Positions 46,021 through 53,606 of a stretch of DNA of 64,000 nucleotides are shown here, one piece after another (within the stretch, counting starts at the first letter, position 1; every line of letters begins with the position of its first letter). The stretch is from CAMLHP01 sp035759745 (GTDB lineage Bacteria; Gemmatimonadota; Gemmatimonadetes; Gemmatimonadales; GWC2-71-9). Under the pieces are notes generated by a model, which did not search any database, was not told where the DNA came from, and was given only the letters and a program-made list of their open reading frames with translations. The DNA is taken from NCBI GenBank assembly GCA_035759745.1, contig DASTUF010000054.1, positions 45,792 to 109,791 of the forward strand. The letters are read 5' to 3'. Position numbers and translations under genes: made by a program.

Positions 46021-46082
46021 GGGCGTAGGGCATAGGGCCTGGGGCATAAGGCCCTACGCCTTAGGCCCTACGCCCTACGCCC
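46021..46082. repeat. Head-to-head heptamer array after glpK
   Basis: A palindrome: left arm 46021-46040 (gggcgtagggcatagggcct) and right arm 46063-46082 match as inverted copies in 19 of 20 positions, built of heptamers. It lies 25 bases after the glpK stop and 8 bases before ccmE, so it could end glpK transcription or form a hairpin near the ccmE start. Confidence 0.92.
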
Positions 46083-46090
46083 AGGCAACC

Positions 46091-46519
46091 ATGAAAGCAG
46101 GTACTCGATTTCTGATAGGCGCCGGCGTCATCGCCGCGGCGGTGGCGTGGCTGATGGTGCAGGGCGTCCGGGAGACCGGCGTCTTCTACCTGACGCCCAC
46201 CGAGCTCGCGAGCAAGGTCGCGGCCGACAGCAGCTTCTATGACCTGGGGGTCAAGGTCGGGGGCGCGAAGGTCGTGCCCGGCTCGGTCGTGCGCGACGCG
46301 GCCAGCCGCCAGATCGACTTTCGCATGAGCGACGGGCAGCAGGTGTATCCGGTGAGCTATCGCGGCCTGGTGCCCGACACGTTCACCGACGCGAGCGACA
46401 TCGAAGTGATCGTGGAGGGCCATCTGGGCCGGGACGGTGTCTTCCACGCCACCGAAGTGCTGGCCAAGTGTGGTTCCCGTTACGAGGCCGCCGCGGAGGA
46501 AGAAGCCCGCAGGGCGTGA
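46091..46519 (+). CDS. ccmE: Cytochrome c maturation protein CcmE, Cys-type (CxxxY)
   Basis: A 142-residue haem chaperone. It has an N-terminal membrane anchor (RFLIGAGVIAAAVAWLMVQG), a beta-barrel with the family's FYLTPTELASKV and FRMSDGQQVYPVSYRGLVPD, and a C-terminal LAKCGSRYE. Canonical CcmE has LAKHDENY with the haem-binding His; here it is Cys127 with Tyr131, the CxxxY form described for CcmE in some Desulfovibrio and archaea. It receives haem from the membrane and passes it to CcmF. ATG 46091 follows a repeat array. Confidence 0.9.
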   Translation: MKAGTRFLIGAGVIAAAVAWLMVQGVRETGVFYLTPTELASKVAADSSFYDLGVKVGGAKVVPGSVVRDAASRQIDFRMSDGQQVYPVSYRGLVPDTFTDASDIEVIVEGHLGRDGVFHATEVLAKCGSRYEAAAEEEARRA

Positions 46520-46520
46520 C

Positions 46521-48578
46521 ATGACTTTCCTGGGTACGTTCGCGCTGTGGACGGCGCTCCTGGTCGGCCTGTGGGGCGCCGTCGTCGCGTTCTCGGGCCG
46601 GTGGCAGTGGCAGCCGGCGCTGGAGCGCAGTGTCACGCGGTCGGTCTACGCCGTGTGGTTCGCGGTGGCGGTGGCGGCCTTTGCGCTCTGGCGCGGCCTG
46701 TTCGCCCACGACTTCAACATCGAGTACGTCTGGGCCTACACCGCCCGCAATCTGCCTGACGTCTTCATCGCCACGGCATTCTGGGCGGGGCAGAAGGGCT
46801 CGCTCCTGCTTTGGGCGCTGGTACTCACGCTGTTCGCCTCGCTGGCGCAGTTCCTCACCCCCAGACGCTACGCTCCGCTGCTGCCCTACGTGGCGGGAGT
46901 CACCCAGGCGGTCGCGGTGTTCTTCATCGTGGTGATGCTGTTCGCGGCGAACCCGTTCGAACGGCTGGCCTTCACGCCGCTGGACGGCCGGGGACTCAAT
47001 CCGCAGTTGCAGCATCCCGGCATGATCATCCACCCGCCGATGCTGTACCTGGGGTATATCAGCTTCACCATCCCATTCGCCTTCGCGGTGGCCGCACTCC
47101 TCTCCCGGCGGCTGGACACCGGCTGGATCTTCGCCATCCGGAAGTGGTCGCTGGTGTCGTGGCTCTTCCTGTCGGCCGGGATCACCATTGGCATGTGGTG
47201 GGCCTACGTCGAACTCGGCTGGGGCGGCTACTGGGCGTGGGATCCGGTCGAGAACGCGAGCCTGCTTCCCTGGCTCACGATGACGGCATTCCTTCACTCG
47301 GTGATGATCCAGGAAAAGCGCGGGATGCTGAAGCGCTGGAACCTCACCCTGGTAGTCGCGACGTTTCTGCTGACGATTTTCGGCACGTTCCTCACGCGAT
47401 CGGGAGTCATCGCCAGCGTCCACAGTTTCACCCAGTCGCCGGTGGGCTGGTATTTCCTGGGCTTTCTCGTCGTCGCCGGGACGTTCGCCTACACCCTGCT
47501 GCACACCCGCTGGCCCGAGCTGGCACCCGAGGCTGAGCTGGAGAGCATGCTGAGCCGCGAGGCGGCGTTCCTGTTCAACAACCTGCTACTGGTAGGAGTC
47601 GCCTTCTCGGTGCTCTGGGGCACCATGTTTCCGATCATTTCGGAACTGGTGCAGGGCACCAAGCTCACAGTGGGCCCACCGTTCTTCAACCGGGTCAACG
47701 TGCCCCTCGGCCTGCTCCTGCTGGGACTGACCGGCATCGGGCCGCTGATCGCGTGGCGCCGCGCCTCACGTGCCAACCTCAAGCGCCAGTTCACCCTGCC
47801 CCTGGGCGCGGGGTTGCTGGCGCTGGTGGCGTCGCTCGTCGCCGGCATGCGTGAGCTGTACCCGGTGGTCACCGTGGGGCTCGCCGGCTTCGTGGGCGCG
47901 GCCATCGTGCAGGAATTCGGCCGCGGCGTGCGCGCGCGCATGCGGATGTACGGAGATTCGCTCATAACCGCGCTGGCGCGCCTGGTGGGCCGCAACCGGC
48001 GACGGTACGGCGGGTATATCGTGCATGTCGGCATCCTCTGTTATTGCGTGGCCTTCGCCGGCATGGCGTTCCGCACCGATCTCGAGGCGACCCTCAAGCC
48101 GGGCGAGAGCGTCTCCCTGGCAAGTCCCTTTGGCCATACCTGGACCTTCACCCACACTGGTGTGTCCCAGTACAAGGACGCCAATCGCTATGTGTCGCAG
48201 GCTGCGCTGCGCCTGGACCGCGAAGGTGAGGACCTCGGGCTGCTGACGTCAGAGAAGCGACAACATTTCACCCTGGAGGACGGGGTCGAAGTCAAGTCGT
48301 TCGAGGCCAGTACCGAAGTGGGCCTGCGGAGCGACCTGCGGGAGGACGTGTACGTCGTGTTCGAAGGGGTCGTGAACGGCACCGAGGAGGCGCAGTATCG
48401 GTTCACCATCAACCCGCTGGTGTGGTGGGTCTGGTTCGGCGGACTGGTGCTGGTGGTCGGCGGACTGATCACCATGTGGCCCGGTGGCGGCGGCCCCGTC
48501 GCGCCGGCCCGGAGGGCGCTGGCGGCAGACGCGCGGCCGGCGGGTGCCCAGCCGGCGGAGGCGCTCAGCGATGCCTGA
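46521..48578 (+). CDS. ccmF: Haem lyase CcmF
   Basis: A 685-residue polytopic membrane protein that attaches haem to apocytochrome c with CcmH. The WWD motif is WGGYWAWDPVENASLLPWL. Other landmarks: NPFERL, HPGMIIHPPMLYLGYISF, GTFLTRSGVIASVHSFTQSP, and a large periplasmic C-terminal domain (ALRLDREGEDLGLL, VYVVFEGVVNGTEEAQYRF), then a last helix. About 13-15 membrane helices. Starts 1 base after ccmE stop; overlaps the next gene by 8 bases. Confidence 0.95.
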   Translation: MTFLGTFALWTALLVGLWGAVVAFSGRWQWQPALERSVTRSVYAVWFAVAVAAFALWRGLFAHDFNIEYVWAYTARNLPDVFIATAFWAGQKGSLLLWALVLTLFASLAQFLTPRRYAPLLPYVAGVTQAVAVFFIVVMLFAANPFERLAFTPLDGRGLNPQLQHPGMIIHPPMLYLGYISFTIPFAFAVAALLSRRLDTGWIFAIRKWSLVSWLFLSAGITIGMWWAYVELGWGGYWAWDPVENASLLPWLTMTAFLHSVMIQEKRGMLKRWNLTLVVATFLLTIFGTFLTRSGVIASVHSFTQSPVGWYFLGFLVVAGTFAYTLLHTRWPELAPEAELESMLSREAAFLFNNLLLVGVAFSVLWGTMFPIISELVQGTKLTVGPPFFNRVNVPLGLLLLGLTGIGPLIAWRRASRANLKRQFTLPLGAGLLALVASLVAGMRELYPVVTVGLAGFVGAAIVQEFGRGVRARMRMYGDSLITALARLVGRNRRRYGGYIVHVGILCYCVAFAGMAFRTDLEATLKPGESVSLASPFGHTWTFTHTGVSQYKDANRYVSQAALRLDREGEDLGLLTSEKRQHFTLEDGVEVKSFEASTEVGLRSDLREDVYVVFEGVVNGTEEAQYRFTINPLVWWVWFGGLVLVVGGLITMWPGGGGPVAPARRALAADARPAGAQPAEALSDA

Positions 48579-49182
48579 AGCACACGTCTCCAGCCGTCGA
48601 GCATGGCTCGCGGCTGCAGGTGCACTCCTGGTGGCCCGACCCGCAGTGGCGCAACAGCGCGACTCTCTCGGCGGCCGCGGTGAGGTGGGGACACTGCATT
48701 ACCCCACGGTGGTGGGCCGCCCCGCCGACACCGCGCAGGCAGGGCGCAACAACGCCGCTATCCAGGCGCTGGAGAAGCGGCTCAAATGCCCGTGTCCCTG
48801 CGGACTCGATGTCTATACCTGCCGAACCACCGACTTTACCTGCACCTACTCGCCCGAATCGCATCGTCAGGTCGTGGCAATGTGGGATCAGGGCCTCGCC
48901 GCCGAACAGATCATCGACGCGTTCGTGAAGGAGTACGGCGAGCGTGCGCTCATGGCGCCGCCGCCTCGCGGCTTCAACCTGGCGGGCTACCTCGTTCCCG
49001 GCGCGCTCATCCTGCTGGTGGGTGCCGTGCTCACGTGGGTGCTGCTGCGCCGGTCGCGTGGTGGCACCGCTGCAATGGCCGGCGGCGCAGTCCCGTCGAA
49101 CATCGACGCGCCAGTGGTCGGAGGTGCTACCGCCGAGGAGCTTGCTGACTTGGAGCGCGAAGTGGCGGAGGACGCCGAATGA
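48571..49182 (+). CDS. CcmH-like thioredox subunit with altered cysteine motif
   Basis: A 203-residue exported protein. The N-terminus HVSSRRAWLAAAGALLVARP has a Tat-like SRRAWL. The CcmH domain follows: ALEKRLKCPCPCGLDVYTC, QVVAMWDQGLAAEQIIDAFV and KEYGERALMAPPPRGFN, then a C-terminal helix (LVPGALILLVGAVLTWVLL). CcmH normally has LRCxxC; here it is LKCPCPCG (Cys73, 75, 77) with Cys84 and Cys91 in addition. It should reduce apocytochrome or haem-lyase partner cysteines, but the altered motif raises the question of metal or haem binding. Confidence 0.82.
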   Translation: MPEAHVSSRRAWLAAAGALLVARPAVAQQRDSLGGRGEVGTLHYPTVVGRPADTAQAGRNNAAIQALEKRLKCPCPCGLDVYTCRTTDFTCTYSPESHRQVVAMWDQGLAAEQIIDAFVKEYGERALMAPPPRGFNLAGYLVPGALILLVGAVLTWVLLRRSRGGTAAMAGGAVPSNIDAPVVGGATAEELADLEREVAEDAE

Positions 49183-49679
49183 CCGAGTTGCTGCTCGCCG
49201 CCGCCCTGGCGCTGTCGGTGCTCGGGTATGTGCTGTGGCCCATGCTCCGAGGCGCGGCACCGGTCCCCGCGGATGACTCCTTCCCGGAGGCCGAGGAGAC
49301 ACGCCGAGGGCGCGCGGTGGCGGCGCTCCGCGAGATCGAGTTCGATCACGCCACCGGCAAATTGTCGGAGGACGATTACGCGGCACTCAAGGCCCGCTAT
49401 ACAGCGGAGGCAGTGGTGGCCGCGAGAGCGGAGTCGGTGGCGGGCAGCGCCGCCGCCGCCGACCTGGAAGTCATGATCGCTGCCCGCCGGGACGCGCTTG
49501 CCGCGGGAGATGGACCCGCGGAGTGTGTGACCTGCGGTCCGCGACCCGAACCTGACGCCCGGTTCTGCTCCACCTGCGGGAAGCGGCTTTCGACCGGCCG
49601 GACCTGCCTCCGCTGCCGCGCCGCGCTCCCCGTCGACGGGCTCTACTGCGAGCTCTGCGGGGCGTCACAGGCGGCTTGA
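49179..49679 (+). CDS. CcmI-like N-terminus fused to zinc ribbons
   Basis: A 166-residue protein. It begins LLLAAALALSVLGYVLWPML (membrane helix) and continues ALREIEFDHATGKLSEDDYA, the usual start of CcmI (short membrane helix plus RELEFDRETGKLSEEDY). Instead of the CcmI TPR domain there is a double zinc ribbon: CVTCGPRPEPDARFCSTCGK and CLRCRAALPVDGLYCELCGA. It overlaps the CcmH-like stop (ATGA). It is probably part of the same cytochrome maturation operon; the ribbons face the cytoplasm or periplasm according to a topology that cannot be told. Confidence 0.8.
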   Translation: MTELLLAAALALSVLGYVLWPMLRGAAPVPADDSFPEAEETRRGRAVAALREIEFDHATGKLSEDDYAALKARYTAEAVVAARAESVAGSAAAADLEVMIAARRDALAAGDGPAECVTCGPRPEPDARFCSTCGKRLSTGRTCLRCRAALPVDGLYCELCGASQAA

Positions 49680-49705
49680 CCCGTTCGTAAACTCAAACCG
49701 CCATT

Positions 49706-49847
49706 CGCAGATGACGCGGAAACTGCAACCGCAGATGACGCGGACTGGTCACGAGCGCTTCCAGCCAGCGTCGCTCCCAGCAGCTGTCGGCGTTCGGGTT
49801 TTTGTGGGCGCGGTGGTGCTTTGCGGTTGCAGCTTGCGGTTGCAGTT
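49706..49847. repeat. Short direct and inverted repeats in the gap after the ccm operon
   Basis: A 15-base unit (cgcagatgacgcgga) occurs at 49706-49720 and 49730-49744. A 13-base inverted pair (aactgcaaccgca at 49721-49733, tgcggttgcagtt at 49835-49847) spans about 125 bases, and tgcggttgcag repeats at 49822 and 49835. The region lies between the convergent zinc-ribbon and lipoprotein genes. No coding ORF is recognised. Confidence 0.7.
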
Positions 49848-49851
49848 CCAG

Positions 49852-51033
49852 TTACCGGACCTCGAGCTTCACATACCCGTTGGTCTGCCCGTGCTTCCCC
49901 TTCACGATCCAGTTGTGCCCCGCGTAGCGTTCGGCGGTGGTGACGTCCTCCACCGCGTTGCCCACCAGGTCGTCGTTGGTCTTGATCAGCGAGGCCGCGA
50001 CCGACAGGACCTTCTGCGCAATCGGGAATGACCTCCAGGTTCGCCCCGCAACGGACCAGACGTCGGTGCCGCCCGCCAGTCCATCGACCAGCGAATCCAC
50101 CGACGCGATCAGCGAGTGCAGATCCGCAGGATCGGACTTGATGACGCAGCGGGTGTCGTCGTCTTCCACGAAGAACAATCGCATGGCCTGGCCGGCGTGG
50201 ACGGCGCGGTAGTTGTCCAGCTGGGCCTGGCTCAGCACCAGCACCGAGCCACTCCAGTCCTTCTGGTCCTGGTTGTAGTAGTAGGCCCCGGGCGCGCGTT
50301 CGCTGGTGCACTGATAGGTCGAGAGAGAGTCCGTGCTCCCCTTCTGGCCCAGAGCGAGGACTTCGAACTCGGGCAACCCCTTCAGCCAGGACTCGAAGTC
50401 GTCATTGTAATGGGCGCGGGTGAGGTACAGACCGGGAGTCTCGCCGGGTTCGTCGTCGCCCGGAGCAGCGGCCGCAAGCGAGGGCCCGGTGGTGAAGTCG
50501 GTCTCTCGCGGGACAATGGCCAGCACCGGAGTGGCAGGCGGCTCGCTTGGGTCCAGGTGGAGACGGCGGCCGTCGGTGCTGAAGGCCACCGGCACCTCGC
50601 CATCGTCGCCGATGGTGCCGACCAGGATCCGTCGGGAGCCGTCCCATGCCGCCTGATGCTCGGGTACCGGGAAGTAGAGTTCCAGGCCACCGGCAGCGAC
50701 GAGGTCCGGCTGCGCGCCGGATGCGGCTCGCACCAGGCTCCGGAGGCGACCATGCTCGGCCGCGAGAAACCGGTCCAGCGCGACCTTGCCTTCGGGAAAC
50801 CGGGAGGTGCGCACGGCAGCATGCACCGCGGCGCGCACATCCGGGCGCGACAGCGCACGCGCGAACTGCGCGGCCAGCCGCTCGCGGGCGGCGTCGATGC
50901 GTGAGTTGCCAGGGGCACTGGCGGCGCCATCCGGTGGTGGCGCGCCGGGGGCGACGGGGGAGTCGCCGCTGCATCCCGGGACGGCGAGCGTGGCAAGCAG
51001 GGCGAGGGTGGGGACGATTCGGATCCTGGACAT
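49852..51033 (-). CDS. Lipoprotein of unknown function
   Basis: A 393-residue protein. The signal IVPTLALLATLAVPGC has a VPGC lipobox. The mature part begins with a Pro/Gly/Ala-rich linker, then a helical region (RIDAARERLAAQFARALSRP) and a large alpha/beta domain with Asp-rich loops (FVEDDDTRCVIKSDPADLHS). The protein ends GYVKLEVR. The sequence LELYFPVPEHQAAWDGSRRI and the Asp-rich loops suggest a binding or peptidase-like exported domain, but no family is recognised. Monocistronic on the minus strand. Confidence 0.75.
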   Translation of the reverse strand: MSRIRIVPTLALLATLAVPGCSGDSPVAPGAPPPDGAASAPGNSRIDAARERLAAQFARALSRPDVRAAVHAAVRTSRFPEGKVALDRFLAAEHGRLRSLVRAASGAQPDLVAAGGLELYFPVPEHQAAWDGSRRILVGTIGDDGEVPVAFSTDGRRLHLDPSEPPATPVLAIVPRETDFTTGPSLAAAAPGDDEPGETPGLYLTRAHYNDDFESWLKGLPEFEVLALGQKGSTDSLSTYQCTSERAPGAYYYNQDQKDWSGSVLVLSQAQLDNYRAVHAGQAMRLFFVEDDDTRCVIKSDPADLHSLIASVDSLVDGLAGGTDVWSVAGRTWRSFPIAQKVLSVAASLIKTNDDLVGNAVEDVTTAERYAGHNWIVKGKHGQTNGYVKLEVR

Positions 51034-51133
51034 CGGGGCCTCCCGAGGAGTGGGCCTCCAAGGTGGGTCCCAACAGCGCTGCGTGTGTCACCGCGGAAAC
51101 GCGAGTCCAGCGCTAAAAGCGCCGCGTGCCTGT

Positions 51134-52855
51134 CTACTCCTCCAGCTCGTGCATCCTTCGCACCGCCAGCCGCAGCGAGATCACCATGGTCGCGATGCAG
51201 ATGGCGACCACGCTCAGCCCAGCCAGCGCCAGCAGGGGCGTGAAGCGGAAGGGGTAGTGGAACTGCTGGGCCCGCAGGTACGCACCCACCGGTATCGCCT
51301 CGATCGCGATCAGCAGGCCCAGCAGGCTGATCGAGCTCATCATGAACACCAGTCCGCCGAACCCCGTGGGGATCTGGGCCGCGTTCTCGGTGTGGAACTT
51401 GGGATAGTACGCCCCGAAGCAGAGCGCCAGCGCCGCGGTGGCCAGCGTGAAGAGGACGATGGTCCCGACGCTGACGGCCATCATGAACGCTGAAGCCTGG
51501 AGCAGCAGGTTGGTCACGATGGTGATGAATACCGCCAGCACCAGCAGGGGAATGGTACCCAGCCAGTACTTGCTGATCAGCAGTGTGTGAAACTCCAGCG
51601 GACTGGACTGGATCAGCCAGAGCTGCCGGCCCTCGAGTGACACCGACGGAAACACGAACCGCGCCGCAATTGCCGCCAGCACGAAGCCGGCGAGGCCAAG
51701 ATTGAGGAACGTGACCGCAGTGACGAGGAAGAATGGCACCTCTTCGCCCGAGAAGAGCGGCAGTGACTGGATGTTGAAGATGTACACCACCAGCAGCACG
51801 CCCAGCAGGATCAGCTGGCTCCACTGGGATGGGTCCCGGAAGAAGAGCCGAACGTCCTTCAGCAGGAATTCCCTCCGGGCGGGGCTCAGGCCGCCGGCCA
51901 GCCGCCCCAGCCAGCGCGACCACGTCACCCCCCGCACGAACTTCTCGGAACCTTCCTGGGACTTGCTGTAGCCGTCGCGGAAGAGCCGTCCGTGGAGCCA
52001 GCCGCCCATGATCACGAACGCGCCCGCCGTGGTGTACAGCAGTGCCACCGGGAGCGGGTCGGCCACGTGGCGCAGCCAGTTCATGATCATGTCCGCCGCC
52101 CATTCGGTCGGCAGGAACGGGTTGGTCGGTGCGCGCAGGAGCTCGAGGAACTCCACCAGGCTCTGGAACCCCTCCGGCCGGGCCAGCTGCTCCGGCCGGA
52201 GTACCCGCAGCAGCAGCGCCAGTCCGGCCACTGCGCCGAGCATCACCAGTGTCAATAGGTCACGAATCCGCCGGGCGGGAAAGACATTCACCAGCACCAG
52301 CGTCACGGCCGCGCCGATGGTGGCCGGCAGCAGCACGAAGGGAATCAGCGCCGCGATCACCACGAACGGAAAGAGCACGCCGCCGTCGAAGACCATGCCG
52401 TAGGCGGTGAGGATCGGCACCGCGATCAGGATCACCATCCACGAGCTGTGGCCGGCCGTCTCCGCCAGCTTGGCGAGGTAGAGCCGAAACCAGTGCACCG
52501 GGCCCGCAACCAGGAGGTCGAGGTCCCGGGCCAGGAAGAAGCTGGAGATGGCGGTGATGATGTTCGAGAGCAGCAGGATCGCGGCGAAGGCGAGGAAGAT
52601 GATACCGAGCATTTTCGACGCCAGCAGCACACCGATCTCCTGGGTGCTGACGTAGCGCAGCACCCGGTAGCAGATGCCGAAGGCCGCGGTCCAGAACACC
52701 GCCCCCACCAGGGCGAACAGCAGGAACCGGGCACCTCGGCCGCGCTCCTCGCTGCGGGAACGCGCCAGCGCGCTCCTCCACTTGGGCGTGAGCAATTGGC
52801 CGAGCGACGGCTGCGGTGGCGGCAGCCGGAGCGCGACGGGCAGCACCTCACTCAT
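51134..52855 (-). CDS. ABC-2-type transporter permease (putative exporter)
   Basis: A 573-residue membrane protein with about 10-12 helices, for example ARFLLFALVGAVFWTAAFGI, IIFLAFAAILLLSNIITAIS and PATIGAAVTLVLVNVFPARR. FFLARDLDLLVAGPVHWFRL is the amphipathic coupling segment of the ABC exporter permease group. It is downstream of and overlaps (8 bases) the ATPase gene. Substrate unknown; the ATPase type suggests export. Confidence 0.87.
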   Translation of the reverse strand: MSEVLPVALRLPPPQPSLGQLLTPKWRSALARSRSEERGRGARFLLFALVGAVFWTAAFGICYRVLRYVSTQEIGVLLASKMLGIIFLAFAAILLLSNIITAISSFFLARDLDLLVAGPVHWFRLYLAKLAETAGHSSWMVILIAVPILTAYGMVFDGGVLFPFVVIAALIPFVLLPATIGAAVTLVLVNVFPARRIRDLLTLVMLGAVAGLALLLRVLRPEQLARPEGFQSLVEFLELLRAPTNPFLPTEWAADMIMNWLRHVADPLPVALLYTTAGAFVIMGGWLHGRLFRDGYSKSQEGSEKFVRGVTWSRWLGRLAGGLSPARREFLLKDVRLFFRDPSQWSQLILLGVLLVVYIFNIQSLPLFSGEEVPFFLVTAVTFLNLGLAGFVLAAIAARFVFPSVSLEGRQLWLIQSSPLEFHTLLISKYWLGTIPLLVLAVFITIVTNLLLQASAFMMAVSVGTIVLFTLATAALALCFGAYYPKFHTENAAQIPTGFGGLVFMMSSISLLGLLIAIEAIPVGAYLRAQQFHYPFRFTPLLALAGLSVVAICIATMVISLRLAVRRMHELEE

Positions 52856-53606
52856 CGAAAAGCGCGTCCATGGTGGTCTCGCGCAGCCCGCCCGTCAGCC
52901 GCAGGAACAGCGCTTCCAGACTCTCGTCACCCGACGCCGACTGGGCCCGAAGTTCCGCCATGGTCCCTTCGGCCAGCAGCTGTCCCCGCTGGATGATCGC
53001 GATCCGGTCGCACATCCCCTCGGCGATTTCCAGCGTGTGCGTGCTCATCAGCACGGTACCACCCCGGCCGACGTACTCGCGGAACAGATCCTTCAGCGTT
53101 CGTGCGCTCTTGGGGTCGAGCCCCACCATCGGTTCGTCCACCACGATCACCTCGGGTCGGTGGGCAAAGGCGCTCGCGATGATCAGCTTCTGCCGCATCC
53201 CGTGGCTGTAGGATTCGGTCAGCTCGTCCCGCCACGGCGTCAGCTCGAATACCTCGAGCAGCTCGTTCATCCGGCGCTCGACGGTGCTCCCCTCCTGGCC
53301 ATACAGCGCCGCGACGAACCGGACGAACTCGGCGCCAGTCAGCTTGTCGTAGACGTAGGGGCGGTCGGGGATGTAGCCGATCATCTGCTTGATGACCTGC
53401 GGCTTCTCCCAGGTCGGCACGCCGCCGATCAGGATGTCGCCGCTGGTGGGACGCAGGATCTGCGCGATCATGCGCATCGTCGTGGTCTTGCCCGCGCCAT
53501 TGGGGCCCAGGAAGCCGTAGAGCGTCCCTGGCGGAACGGTGAAGGAGAGGTTGTCCACCGCGGTGAACTTCCCGTAGCGCTTCACCAGATTCACGACCTC
53601 GATCAT
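52848..53606 (-). CDS. ABC transporter ATP-binding protein
   Basis: A 252-residue exporter-type ATPase. Walker A is GPNGAGKTT, the Q-loop is IGYIPDRPYVYDKL, the signature is SYSHGMRQKL (LSGGQ replaced by SYSHGMRQK, common in CcmA/DrrA-like ABC-2 ATPases), Walker B is VIVVDEPMVGLD and the switch His is STHTLE. It forms the motor with the permease downstream. It follows the transglutaminase-like gene and overlaps it by 4 bases. Confidence 0.93.
   Translation of the reverse strand: MIEVVNLVKRYGKFTAVDNLSFTVPPGTLYGFLGPNGAGKTTTMRMIAQILRPTSGDILIGGVPTWEKPQVIKQMIGYIPDRPYVYDKLTGAEFVRFVAALYGQEGSTVERRMNELLEVFELTPWRDELTESYSHGMRQKLIIASAFAHRPEVIVVDEPMVGLDPKSARTLKDLFREYVGRGGTVLMSTHTLEIAEGMCDRIAIIQRGQLLAEGTMAELRAQSASGDESLEALFLRLTGGLRETTMDALFDE

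Noticed and set aside
14110..46082. Heptamer arrays as CRISPR or tandem gene-regulatory iterons
   Set aside because: Units are 7-8 bases with no spacers, so not CRISPR; no replication initiator gene nearby to suggest iterons.
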